64,000 bases of DNA, from assembly GCA_019454045.1 (NCBI GenBank), contig SKCR01001836.1, forward strand, positions 1-64,000, read 5' to 3'. The translations under genes were made by a program, and so were the position numbers. Shown piece after piece: positions 35,330 to 46,540 of this stretch (within the stretch, counting starts at the first letter, position 1; the number at the start of each line of letters is the position of its first letter). The notes beneath the pieces are model-generated. The model was not told the DNA's origin. It made no database searches and was given only the letters and a program-made list of their open reading frames with translations. The stretch is from Zanthoxylum bungeanum (Eukaryota; Streptophyta; Magnoliopsida; Sapindales; Rutaceae).

Positions 35330-36109
35330 TTGCAAGCCTTGACTACTGCTGTGGCTGGTATGGCTGTACCCCGTGCTGGGGGAAGTTCTGAGAATGTGAG
35401 GCGCGAGGAGCCTCCGAATGGGTTGGGGGATGATATCCCCGCTTTTGATGACGACATGGAAGAGTATGCAACAGGCAGAGTGATTGGGTCTCAGGCAGAA
35501 TTTCAGAAGCTTCGGGATCAGGTTGAAATAGTTACCCGCAAAATAAGGGGTAAACATGAAGAGTTGTTAGATTATGAGGCAATGACCTTCGAAGAACAGT
35601 TGCCAGCTCAGTTCAAGATGCCGGATATGGCTAAGTTCAACGAGAATGAGGATCTGATGGTCTATCTCCGTCAGTATGTTTCAATTATGAGTTTAGTGGG
35701 TTTATCCAAGCGTCAAGTGCAGAAAATGTTTGGGATGTCACTTGAGGGAGCGCAAGTAGTTTGGTATCACAGCCTTGAGAATAAGATTAGGGAAGATTGG
35801 AGGGAACTGGTTGATGCTTTTCTGAAGCAATATGTTACAGACTTGGAAATTGATTTGTCACTCCGTGATTTGGAGAACACTAAGCAGAAGCCGGAGGAAA
35901 GCTTCAGGGAGTATGTAGACCGCTGGAGAAGCCAGCTTCTGAAAATGCAGATTCGGCCCTCTGAGAAGGACCATATTAAAATGATCATCAAGGGCACCAA
36001 GCCCTCGATTTATGGCAAGCTGAGGAGGATGACCTCCATGATTGGCGACTTTCGACAGTTGAGGGAGACTGTCATGGATATTGAAGAAGAAGAAGCTCCC
36101 AACAACGAT
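35330..36109 (+). pseudogene. Ogre-C gag (open, truncated at the C-terminus)
   Basis: The open frame contains the Retrotrans_gag domain: 'MPDMAKFNENEDLMVYLRQY', 'KMFGMSLEGAQVVWYHSLE', 'WRELVDAFLKQYVTDLEI', 'SFREYVDRWRSQLLKM' and 'IIKGTKPSIYGKLRR'. It would build the virus-like particle core. At about 36110 the frame passes directly into 3' LTR sequence and ends at 36178, so the zinc-knuckle region and all downstream genes are gone. The start at 35330 is internal: the true ATG (about 35258) is ruined by an early stop and shift. Confidence 0.85.
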
Positions 36110-38567
36110 ACCCTAACGCCACCTGCCTTCACTAGCTCTTGCCTTCTCCACGCAAAAAGCCACCTCAACAGCCCATAAACCCATGAGTCAACGAAGCTAT
36201 AACCCTTCACGCCACGTGAAACAATAAATCCCTTAACCGACAAAACACTTCACCTCACGACCTCACGCCCAGCGCAGCACACTGCCCAGTTTTGCCGCAT
36301 ATACCCTCCAAAAAACTGCACTGTTTTACACCATATAACCATCGAAAGCAGCAGCCCATACAGCCCCTTGATCACCGAAAAATCACCCTAAAACAGTAGC
36401 TAAAATCACCAAAAACAGTAACAAAAGCTGCACTCTAAAACCCCTAAAAGAAACCGCAAAACAGCAGCCCCTAACCCCTTTAAAAATCGCAAAAACAGCC
36501 CCTGATACAGCAAAAACAGTGATTAAAAAAAAACAGCAGCAAAACAGTAGTAAAACGGAGTGAAAACAGTAGCCTGAGCAGCGCAACAGCGAGGAAAGAC
36601 ATGGACCAATGAACCAGAAAAGTTGCGGAGTGTTAGCCCTTCCGACGGTCTTGTAACGCATTTCCGAGAGTCGACATAAAAGGTTAGACCTGAGGGCACT
36701 TTTCACATCTATTTTCATTCGTATTTTTATTGTTCATTGAATTTTATTTGCATAAGTATTGTGGAATAATGTGTGTTGTGGCCCTTGAATAAATGGAAAA
36801 TGTGTGTATTGTGGAATGATGTGTGTTGTGGCCCTTGAATAAATGGAAAATGTGTCGCCTCTTGTGGTATATAGGATGGAAACCCAGATGTAAACTCCGT
36901 AGCCGAATCTGAATGGACGGTAGTGCGGTCTGTACTTGGGATACAACTTCACGTACCACTCGAGCAAACGGCACATATTTCGATTTATTTTGTCTTGTTT
37001 GTTTATTATCCGTTATTTAATTTCTGCATGTTATTTGTTTGTGTAATGATGAAATAAAGAGCATGGTCATAGTAAGTTGGATTAAATGTCCTCCATTTCG
37101 AGGGGTTAAAATCTTTTACCACGATGCTTTTCCGCGCTGGATTATGTATATTCGGTTGAATGTAAGATGTGTTCAATCGGGTATACAAAGTCTGATACTG
37201 TTGTCTTTATTTTTATATGCATTATGTTGTTAGCGCATGGGCTTAGTAAGTTGGATTAAAGGTCCTCCATGTCGAGGGGTTAAAATCCTTTACCACGATG
37301 CTTTGCCGCGCCGGATGATGTATATTCGGTTGAATGTAAGATGTGTTCAATCGGGTATACAAAGTCCGATATTGTTGTCTTTATTTTTTTATAGGCATTA
37401 TGTTATTAGCGCATGGGCTTAGTAAGTTGGATTAAAGGTCATCCATGTCGAGGGGTTAAAATCCGTTACCACGACGATTTGCCGCGCCGGATGATGTATA
37501 TTCGGTCGAATGTAAGATGTGTTCAATCGGGTATACAAAGTCCGATATTGTTGTCTTTATTTTTATATGCATTATGTTATTAGCGCATGGGCATAGTAAG
37601 TTGGATTAAAGGTCCTCCATGTAGAGGGGTTAAAAGCCTTTACCACGATGCTTTGCCTCGCCGGATGATGTATCTTCGATTGAATGTAAGACGTGTTCAG
37701 TCGGGGATACGAAGTCCAATATTATTGTCTTTACTTTTATAGCATTATGATGTGATGCGCACGGGCTTAGTAAGTTGGATTAAAGGTCCTCTATTTGGAG
37801 GGATAAAAAGCCGACGGTCTACCTTTACCACGATACTTCACCGCGCCTTTTATTTCATTATTTGCTTTTCTTTGTATGTCATCTTCTTGCATAATCATGC
37901 ATCATTTTGCATTGCCACCATGGCATGTTTATTTTAACGTATGATTGCCTCTCTAGTTATCTTTTTACATTATGCGCTTAATTGCCTCTCTTTAATATGC
38001 ATGCTTGTATAATTATTGCCTGTTTGCGCTTCCATGATTATCAATGCAATGTGTTTGTGAAATTATGCGATTACCATTATTCTGATTAAATTTTATGCAT
38101 GCTTGTATGATTATTGTTTGCTTTCATTTTCGTATCCATGAATATAATGTGCTTATGAATTGGCATGCTTGCCGTATTTCAATTTACCTTTATGCATGCA
38201 AATTTGGACATAGGTTATATGCAAATAGGTTGAATGCAAATTCGGACATAGGTTATATGCAAACTTAGATATGAGCCAAGTACTTATGCATGTGAAATAG
38301 AATACCCTTGGGAATGTATGTTGCTAGACTCGATTAAATTATTGCACAAATCATTTTATTACAAGTGGCATAAGTAAGGGACCATTCTGAACCCAATGGT
38401 TTGAGGTCTTTCCTTGCGAGGGGTGAGTGCGGCCTTAAATCATTTTCCCGGTTCACACCGGGTGGCGACTCCTTTATTCTCCGGTTTAGTCCCTCGCGGG
38501 CTACTCCGTACTCCCAACCGGGCCGCGAGCCGGAACAGCATGCGTCGCCCAGTTTCTGTGTCCCACA
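36110..38567 (+). repeat. Ogre-C 3' LTR, 5'-truncated
   Basis: It matches 31690-34118 of the 5' LTR from 'CTAACGCCACCT-CCTTCACT' onward. Five tandem units of about 174 bases recur here as well (starts near 37059, 37233, 37409, 37583 and 37757). The end, GTGTCCCACA, is intact at 38567. The missing first part of the LTR means the copy could not have arisen by normal reverse transcription; the loss followed insertion. Confidence 0.9.
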
Positions 38568-39210
38568 CTAGGCTATTACCTTGCGTATTGTCGTGGATGA
38601 GCTAGGGATCAAAGAGTTGGGTTTGTGTTTCTTTTATAGGCAAGGGTTGGGGTTTACCTTATGGGAATAGGGAAAGAATATTGCAATTATGGGGATATCT
38701 TTTAATTTGTGTATCATAAGGAAATGATCTCTTCATTTTAGGAAGGTAAATTGATTTGATTTGATTTTATTTTATTTAGTTTAGGCATGTGATTTAATTT
38801 AATTAGGAATGTGATTTATGAGATTTGATTTGAATCTTTTAATTTGGGAAGGTGATTTGGTTTGATTTTAGCATGTGTTTTTAATGTGTGATTTTGTTAT
38901 TTTGGAAGGAGGTGGGTGTGGGGTTAAAGGCTTGGGGCGTGTATTTGGTTTGTTTTGGTGGGCTTGGTGTGTGGTTTGGTGATGTATGGGCTTGGTGTGT
39001 GACTTGCGGGGGTTTTGGGCTAAAGATAAGTTTTAAAACAAAGGTCCAACGAGCGAACCACAGCTAAGCAAACGAATTTAGTCCAACAAGACATTGATTT
39101 CTGAATTTCCCTTCCGACGTCTGTTTCCCTCGACTTCCGTGACTTAAATAGGTAGTGCCTCCATATGAGACTCATCATCGGGACTTATATGCAAAAATGC
39201 AGTGCCTATA
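38568..39210 (-). repeat. Ogre-B 5' LTR, second part
   Basis: It resumes at CTAGGCTATTACC, as in the uninterrupted LTR at about 22328, and runs to the outer end of Ogre-B at 39210. A minus-strand TATA box (TATAAAAG, + strand CTTTTATA near 38631-38638) matches the one in the 3' LTR. Confidence 0.9.
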
Positions 39211-40341
39211 TTATGGAATGAACACAAAGGGTATCGTTGTTGGGATACTATGCCATAAAAACTTCGCATCTCACGTCATGTTGTCTTTTGGGAGCACATT
39301 ATGTTCTCTTCCCTCTTAGATTTCAAAGTGTCTTCTGACCACCCTCCAATTTTCAATGATCTCTCTATCGAGTTATTTCCATATTTTCATTATGCATATG
39401 CCACTAATGAGCCTACAGACATCCAATGCTCATTGATACATGTCCTTGATGATGCTCATTATATTGTCTCTGATACCCTTGCAGTTGAACACTCCCATGA
39501 TATTGATACTTCCTCTTCTGTTATCCTCCTTGAGTAAGACACTCTCCTACTTATCTTCAAGATTATCATTGCCTTTCCACTATATATTTTTTACATGAAC
39601 CTCAGTCCCATAGAGAGGCATCCTCTAATCCTCATTGGCAACAAGCTATACAAGATGAATGGCAAAAATTGGTACTTTGGACCTAGTTGATCTTCCTCCC
39701 GGTAAAATTCTAGTGGGATGAAAATGGGTATACAAAAAAAAAACACATTCAGATGACTCTATTGAGCGTTATAAAGCATGTCTTGTTGCTAAGGGCTTCA
39801 CTCATGAATATGAGGTTGATTATATGGAGACATTTGTTCCGGTAAAACTCTACTTTCCATTACTGATGTTCAATAATGGAGTTTGTTCATATGGATGTCA
39901 AGAATATTTTTCTCAATGGTGATCTAGATGAAGAAGTTTACATGAAACCTCCTCCTGATTTTAATCATCCACCACACAAGGTATGCCAACTACGCCACGC
40001 CCTAGGTGGTCTGAAAAAAAATCTCTGTGCATGGTTTGCCAAGTTCTGTTCGACTATTTCTTAGCTTGGGTTCACATCCAGTCCACATGACTCTGCCCTA
40101 CTCATTCACAAATCTGGTATAGGCATCATGATGCTACTTCTTTATGTTGATGACATGATTATTATTGGGATGATGATTCAAGAATTACGAATTTTAAACT
40201 TTCTCTTAGTCAATAATTTGAAATGAAAGATCTTAGTTCTCTGAGATACTTCTTGGGTCTTGAAGTTATTTCCTCTGATGATGGCTATTATCTCTCTCAA
40301 GCCAATTATGCTTCTTATCTTATTTCTCGAGCTCGTCTTAC
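39211..40341 (+). pseudogene. copia-1 integrase end and reverse transcriptase (decayed)
   Basis: The first part (39215-39537) is the region after the integrase core: 'HKGYRCWD', then 'ISRHVVFWEH' in a broken frame, followed by a variable linker. RT follows: 39876-40064 reads 'HMDVKNIFLNGDLDEEVYMK' and 'HKVCQLRHALGGLKK'. The catalytic 'YVDDM' lies near 40144-40158, and 'LSSLRYFLGLEVI' and 'YYLSQANYASYLISRARL' lie in 40223-40341. Ogre-D interrupts at 40341. Several stops are present. Confidence 0.85.
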
Positions 40342-43160
40342 TGTAGGCATTGCATTTTTGCATGTGAAACCCGATGATGATGAGTCTCAGTTGGAGGCAC
40401 TACCTTTTTTTAAGTTAAGGATATTGCGGGAAACGGACGTCGGAATGGGAAATTCGGAATAAGTATGTCATCAAGTTCACTGTTTTCGTTCGTGCTGCGT
40501 TCATTACCACGTTCGAACGTCAAACAGATTGCGGGCGTTTGTGCAGCGTTCTAAGAGGCGTTCGAACGGTGTCGGTATTTGGGTTTTGCTGCTAGGCCCA
40601 CACGCCCAAGACCCTTAAATTACACCCAAATTAAATCAAATATTAATTAAATTAAACATTGAATTAAATAAAATAATTAAACCATTTACCAATTAAATAA
40701 AACATAAATATAATCATACCTAATTTAGATAAATCAAATATATTAACTTCCTAACTAAACAAAATCATATACTAAATTAAAAAGATGTCATGCCTAATTA
40801 AATCACTCATAACCAATTTAAAGATATTGACTTCCTAATCTAAGCCAAATTTGTCCCCCCAATCAATCAAATCCTTTCCTTGTTTGACACCAAAAATAAT
40901 CCCTTCCTTGTGAGACAAGGAGAAGCCCTAGCCCTTCTCTATATAAACAACCCCTAACCAAGACATGCACTCCCATAGCTCATACACATATAGTTCACGC
41001 CCATCACAAGAAGAAAACAAGCAAAGAATTTCCCATCACCTTCACACAATATCATTCACAGTAATAGCATAAAGAAGTAAAACAATTTCTCTCCTATACC
41101 TCCTTCAATAACCGAAACAACCACCCCTCATCCAAGTCCCTCCATAGCCGAATACAAAGCCCCATACCACAGCCTTAGGACTCGCAAATACAGCCCAAAA
41201 ACACCCAAAACAGTCCCTAAAATCCTTAAAACAGTAACATAAAAAAAACTGCACTTATAATCCCTAAAATAATCACAAAAACTGCACTTAAAACCTTTAG
41301 AAAACACCCAAAACAGTCCTTTGAAACGTCAAAACAGTGACCTAAATAGTGAGCATAAAATACAGAGGAAACAGCAGCAAAACGGAGGCCGAACAGCAGC
41401 AACAAAACAGCAAAACAGCAAAACAGCAAAACAGTGAGCTAAGACGCTAAACCAGTGAACCGGAGAAGTTGAGGAGCTTTACCCTTCCGATCTCCGTGAA
41501 ACGCAAGTCCGAAAGTCGACAAAAAAAGGTTAGACCTGAGGGTATTTTCCACATTCGTTTTCTGTTTTATTTCTATTATTTATTGAATATTGTTCGCATG
41601 ATTGTTATGTTGAAATGCATGTTGTGGCCCTTGAGTAGATAAATATGCATGTATTACGAAATATTGTATGTTGTGGCCTTGGAATAAAATGAAAGATGTG
41701 TCAACTCTCGCGGTATATCGGATGGAAACCCGGACATAAATTTCATAGCCAATTCTGAATAGACGGTAGTATGATCTGTACTCGGGATACAACTCCACGT
41801 ACCGCTTGAGTAAACGGCACCTTCTTTTGTTTTATATTGCTTTGATTTATTTACTTTTCGTCATTTGAATTCCGCATGTTACTTGTTTATGCATGACGCA
41901 ATCGAGTGCATGGGCTTAGTAAGTCGGATTAAAGGTCCCCTATTTGGAGGGGTTAAAATCATTTACCACGTTGCTTTGCCGCGCCAGTTGATGTGTGTTC
42001 GGTTGGATGTAAGATATGTTCAATCGGGCATACTAAGTTTGAGGTTATTGTCTTTATTTTTGTATGCATGACGCGATCGAACGCATGGGCTTAGTAAGTC
42101 GGATTAAAGGTCCCCTATTTGGAGGGTTTAAAATCCTTTACCACGATGCTTTGCCGCGCCGGTTGGTGTATATTCGATTGGATGTGAGATGAGTTCAATC
42201 AGATACGTGAGGTCCCACAATGTGGATTTGTTTTTCTATGAATGTGTTGCATGCATCAGGTCTGGTTCCGTTCGAACGCGTTCTTGAACGCCACACGAAC
42301 ATGAACCTTCTGTTTACCGTTCGAACGCGTCCTCGAACGCTACGCGAACGCGCATGCATTTTCTTAGTGTTTCATGCATCAAGTCTGGTTCCGTTCGAAC
42401 GCCACACGAACGTGAACCTTCTGTTTACCGTTCGAACGCGTTATCAAATGCTACGCGAACGCGCACGCATCTTCTTAGTGTTTCATGCATCAGGTCTGGC
42501 TCCGTTTGAACACGTTCTCGAACGCTATACGAACGTGAACCTTCTGTTTACCATTCGAACGCGTTATCGAACGCTACGCGAACGCACACCCCCTGAACTG
42601 AGTTATTTTCATCAGATTTCGCACATAATTGTCCCTAGTAGCTATTCCTTCGTATGATGAACCTGATTGTTTCTATGCATTATGCAAGATTGTGTAGGTG
42701 TCGTTCATCTGTATTCCCCCCATGTATGAGTATAATGTGTTTATTAACTGGTATGCTTGACGTACGTTAACCTTTATGTATGCAAATTGAGACATAGATT
42801 ACATGCAAATAGGCTGTATGCAAATTCGGATATGTGTTACACGTAAATTTAGATGAACTTGTTGATGTATGCATGAGAACTTAGAAGCATGATACTCTTG
42901 GAAATAAATGTTACTTAAGATTGATTAAATTATTACACAAATCCTTTCATTACAAGTGACATAAGTAAGGGACCATTCTGAACCAAACAGTTTGAGGTTT
43001 TCCCTTGCGAGGGGTAAGTGCGGCCTTAAATCTCATTTTCCCGGTTCACACCGGGTGGCGACTCCATTATTCTCCGGTTTAGTCCCCCGTGGCTACTCCA
43101 TACTCCCAACTAGGCCGCGAGCCTAGAACAGCATGCGTCGCCTAGTTTCTGTGTCCCACA
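40342..43160 (+). repeat. Ogre-D solo LTR (CTTAC duplications)
   Basis: This single 2819-base LTR runs from TGTAGGCATTGC to GTGTCCCACA, with CTTAC at 40337-40341 and 43161-43165. The ends match Ogre-C; the middle differs. A TATA box lies at 40940-40948 (TATATAAAC). Two 'GCATGGGCTTAGTAAGTCGG' units start near 41909 and 42083, and a TTCGAACG-rich tandem array lies at 42250-42590. No interior remains, so LTR-LTR recombination removed it. Confidence 0.92.
42250..42595. repeat. TTCGAACG-rich tandem array in Ogre-D
   Basis: Three units of about 110-123 bases start at 42261, 42384 and 42495 with TCTGG-TCCGTT-GAAC. Each carries several GTTCGAACGCG and CTACGCGAACGC copies. TTCGAA is self-complementary, so the array is rich in small palindromes. 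A 145-codon open frame (42220-42657) is a by-product. Related TTCGAACG sites occur at 40519-40580 near the LTR start. Confidence 0.85.
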
Positions 43161-43930
43161 CTTACAGATAGCAAGATAATTTTAATCCATGTTGAGTATA
43201 TTACTAAACTTACAGTGGTGGATGACACTCCGCTTGATGATCATACTCTCTACAGATAATTAGTTGTTAGTCTTATTTATCTCACTGTCACTCAGCCAGA
43301 AATTTCCTATGTTGTTCATATTGTAAGTCAGTTCATGGTTGCTCCTCGATCTCTTCATTATGCTGATGTGATTCACATCTTTCGCTATGTTTAAAGGCAC
43401 TCTCTTTTGTGGTCTCGATTTCTCTATTAATTCTTCATTTGTTCTTCGAGCTTACTCTGATGCAGATTGGGCAGGTGACCTTACTGATTGTCGATCCACT
43501 ACTGATTATTGTGTTTTTCTGAGTGACTCGCTTATTTCTTGTCGTAGTTAGAACAAACATTGATTGCTCGTTCTAGTACTGAGACTGAATATCGAGCTCT
43601 AGTTGTGACTACTGCTGAACTTCTATGGCTACGTTGGCTCCTCGAAGATATAGAAGTGCCTCAACCACCCCTTACTACTCTTTACTATGACAATCAAAGC
43701 ACTATTCAAAAGCGTATAATGATGTATTCCGTGAACGGACCAAACACATTGAGATTGATTGGCATTTCATTCATCAACATATTGCTCACGGTACTATTCT
43801 GTTGGTGTATCTACGTTCCAACGAACAAATAGCTGATATTTTCACCAAGTCTTTTCTTCTTGGCCGTTAAACAACCCTCGTTTCCAAACTCGATTGGTTT
43901 CCTCACTGCCATTTTGAGTTTGAGGGGGGA
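43161..43930 (+). pseudogene. copia-1 RT end, RNase H and polypurine tract (decayed)
   Basis: After the CTTAC duplication the frame resumes with RT thumb text 'DDTPLDDHTLYR' and 'ISYVVHIVSQFMVAPRSLHY' (43210-43380). RNase H follows, with 'SSSTLMQIGQ'-type text, then the open 43560-43832 carrying 'RSSTETEYRALVVTTAELLW' with the catalytic Glu and 'LYYDNQSTIQ' with the Asp. The end 'ADIFTKSFLLG' lies near 43830-43865. GTTTGAGGGGGGA at 43918-43930 is the polypurine tract. Confidence 0.85.
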
Positions 43931-44215
43931 TTTCAAGGATATGATATTAATGTTAATTCATATTATCAAAGATACGATATTAATGTTAATATCTATTGTC
44001 AAAGATATGATATAATGTTAATATCAAAAATATGATATTAATGTTAATTTATATTGTCAAATATATGATATTAATGTTGAATCATATTTTCAAAGATATG
44101 ATATTAATATTAATTGATACGTAATTAATATTGATTCTTTTGTAATACCTATATAAAGGTAATATGTAGTTCATATTTAAATAAAAAAAATTAATAAATT
44201 TTTCTTCACACTCTC
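43931..44215 (+). repeat. Probable copia-1 3' LTR with 33-base minisatellite
   Basis: It follows the polypurine tract directly. Six units of 'CAAAGATATGATATTAATGT' plus T-rich sequence (33 bases, two of them about 25) run from 43934 to about 44118. TATATAAAGG near 44150-44160 looks like a TATA box, and an A-rich stretch near 44183-44190 may mark polyadenylation. The exact LTR ends are not resolved because the TG/CA termini are decayed and no partner LTR is in view. Confidence 0.5.
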
Positions 44216-45032
44216 TTATTTCGATATATATATATATATATTGCATACTTTTACAAAATTTTAAACAAATTACAATTATACAAGTTGGCGTATATTTACC
44301 ATTTTTAGTTATTATTGTTGAATTTGTACATATATTTAATATAATATGATTAATTTATCAATGTAAAATATCACGAAATATGAATATTATTAATTCATTT
44401 TGGTTTGATTATTGCCTTATATTGACCTATCGAGGATAAGGTAAATATAAACTAGTAAATATCAATTAAATGATCGAATTTTTATATCTTTTAAAGGCAA
44501 TCTTTAATCACTTATAAATAAGATACAGTTCTTCAAAATAACATAATATTTTTCTCTAGAATAAGTTCATAAGTAGGAGAAAAATTTGCAATACAACTCA
44601 GGTACCACGTCATTCATGCAACAATCAAATAAAATATTAAAAAATAACTAAAAATATATATTCAATCATACATGTCATTTACTATTTTTTTTTTGTAATA
44701 CCACGTCATTCATGTCTCTGTTGCACCAAATAATTACGCGGTAGATATTCAACAAAGTGTTATGTTGTATTCTTAAATTTTTATCATATTTTAGAGTGAA
44801 TTTACTTATAACCCTTACAATACATAATGGAGATAAATATTACTATAAAAAAATATTATCCATACTTCAAAACTAGATTTTCTACATTTTTTTCTTGAAC
44901 AGTTATATGCCTTATCAAAACAAAATCCATAGAATAAAAGAAAAATAATTAAGATGAATTGTGAAACATGTGGCACCGATATCACCGCATTCTAAAACCT
45001 AAAATATATGTCAAGAGTGACGATGCACAATA
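44216..45032. other. A/T-rich spacer, nothing recognised
   Basis: A TATATA microsatellite lies at about 44224-44241. The rest is A/T-rich with no coding frame, RNA gene or terminal repeats that I can identify. It may be host intergenic DNA between copia-1 and copia-2. Confidence 0.5.
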
Positions 45033-46442
45033 TGTTAGCGACATAGTCGCATGATGGATTTTGATGACATCAACACTTGAAGTCTTCGACGCGCATTAGC
45101 GAGACATTACAAAAAGTTATCGAAGCAATATTGGTGGTGAAGAGAAATAAATGTGAAGACTAGCAGCAAATCGAAGATAATCATGCTTAGTCTTACCTTA
45201 GAGCTCTATTTGTAAAGTGAATTATTTACTGAAGTACCTAAGCTCATAGGACACATGCACATTCATATAGATGCATTAGGGTCATGTGTAAAATGCTTTA
45301 AAACTTCATATTATGCATTTCTGCACAGAGGTCGGCATACTAGTCCTATACCAATCACCATATCGGTGGACCTGCTCTATTTACAAGGTCTCTAGAACCG
45401 ACACGCATCATATCGGTGTCATACCAGCCTACCATACCGATCTTCCTGGAGATTGTATAGCCATTGGAACCGGCATGCATCATTCTGGTCACCATACTGG
45501 TAAGCCTAACCTTTACATGCTTACTGGAACTAGCACGGACCATACCGGTCCCCATACTTGTGAGGCCTATGATTTTTCATGCTCACTGGAACCAGTGAGG
45601 ACCATACCGATGACCATACCAATCCCAATGGATATATTAAAATGGTAATATAGCCGTTGAGGTGCCAGACTGGCATACCAGTGTCTGGAGACCAAATACC
45701 GGTCTCATACATGCAAGTTGGGGCAGTTTTCATTTCACTATAAGTTGAACCCCAATTTCATTTTTGCAATTGATCTTAAACCTTCATATATATTCTTCCA
45801 AAGCAAAAATATAGATTTTTCAAAATCTTCATATTCATACACTCTCATACATCAAGGTCACACACTACACCTTCATATTCATTAGTAGTAAGCTTAGAAC
45901 ACTTGGGTAAGCAACTTAAACTTAGAATCTTCATTATTTTTGTGAGTGCCCAACTGTGTTTGTAATTATTTTATTCAAACACTTGTAAGAGGTTTGTGAG
46001 TGAGCCTTTATATAAAACTCATTGTAAGATTTTTGAGTGATCTATATCTAAAACTCATTGTATCAGGTTTGGAGTGAACCAAGTGTATAAAACTATTGGT
46101 TGTGGGTGAGCCACAAAAAACTCGGTTGATAGCGGAAATTTTCAAGTGTAGCTTGGGGGAGTGGACATAGGCATTATTGGCTGAACCACTATAAATCACG
46201 GTGTTATTTTCTCTATCCCCAACTCTTTACTTATTGCAAGTTTTTATTTACATATATGCTTATTGTGTAGAAACTTACATATATGTGATATATTGAAATA
46301 AAGAAAATCGACCTAAGCTAAATTGGTAAAACTAGATAAAATCGACAAAGATTTTAAATTCCGCATTATTAGATAATAACCCAATTCACTCCCCTCTTGG
46401 GAATATAGAGTTTGGTTGTTGTAGTACTTGTAGGTAATTTCA
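45033..46442 (+). repeat. copia-2 5' LTR (start approximate)
   Basis: The end TTTCA at 46442 is set by the primer site. The start is placed at TGTTAGCGACATAG because the following 'GGATTTTGATGACATCAACA' resembles the start of SIRE LTRs; this end is uncertain. At 45330-45710 the sequence is dense in CATACCGGT-like words, often in opposing orientation. No gene is supported; the 111-codon frame at 45313-45648 is a by-product of these words. Confidence 0.6.
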
Positions 46443-46443
46443 A

Positions 46444-46456
46444 TGGGTATCAGAGC
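46444..46456 (+). other. copia-2 primer-binding site
   Basis: TGGGTATCAGAGC is one base from TGGTATCAGAGC, the copia site complementary to initiator Met tRNA. It is two bases inside the LTR end and 43 bases before the gag ATG. Confidence 0.82.
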
Positions 46457-46498
46457 GAGGTTTTCTCAACAAAGACTTAATTGTCCAAGAAATCGATC

Positions 46499-46540
46499 AT
46501 GACATCTACAAGCAACTCATCAAATCTTGCCAAGGGTTTC
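46499..46540 (+). pseudogene. copia-2 gag, N-terminal piece
   Basis: The ATG at 46499 opens 'MTSTSNSSNLAKGF', and Athila-2 interrupts it after the GTTTC at 46536-46540. The frame resumes after 56273. Confidence 0.8.

Larger units (their letters stand above)
30749..38567 (+). mobile_element. Ogre-C: Tat/Ogre-like element inside the Ogre-B 5' LTR
   Basis: On the plus strand: 5' LTR (30749-34118), primer site, leader, gag, then a direct jump into the middle of the 3' LTR (36110-38567). Termini are TGTAGGCACTG and GTGTCCCACA. Its orientation is opposite to Ogre-B, and the LTR ends of the two are related. All of pol and the first 900 or so bases of the 3' LTR are deleted. Confidence 0.9.
20504..39210 (-). 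mobile_element. Ogre-B: Tat/Ogre-like Ty3/gypsy element with TTATG duplications
   Basis: Both ends carry the same 5-base target duplication, TTATG at 20499-20503 and 39211-39215, inside copia-1. In minus orientation: 5' LTR (39210-38568 and 30748-28883, split by Ogre-C), primer site, short gag remnant fused to a second RNase H, integrase, tandem-repeat-rich 3' region, GTGGGGGCGAC polypurine tract and 3' LTR (22966-20504). Protease, RT and the first RNase H are missing. The second RNase H upstream of integrase is a mark of the Tat/Ogre group. Confidence 0.9.
19668..44215 (+). mobile_element. copia-1: old Ty1/copia element, split by younger insertions
   Basis: The visible parts on the plus strand are integrase (19668-20503), RT (39211-40341), RNase H (43161-43870) and a 3' end with a polypurine tract and probable LTR (43918-about 44215). 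Joining points are marked by target duplications of Ogre-B (TTATG) and Ogre-D (CTTAC), so the pieces belong to one element. Its 5' part is absent and probably lies left of Athila-1. All genes are decayed, which fits this being the oldest layer. Confidence 0.85.

Noticed and set aside
42220..42657. 145-codon plus-strand open frame
   Set aside because: It reads through the TTCGAACG tandem array of the Ogre-D LTR; the repeated protein text only mirrors the DNA repeat.
45313..45648. 111-codon frame in the copia-2 LTR
   Set aside because: It is formed by the repeated CATACCGGT-like words in an LTR, with no domain.
46444..46520. tRNA-like text near the copia-2 LTR end
   Set aside because: It is only the primer-binding complement to initiator Met tRNA; no cloverleaf can be formed.
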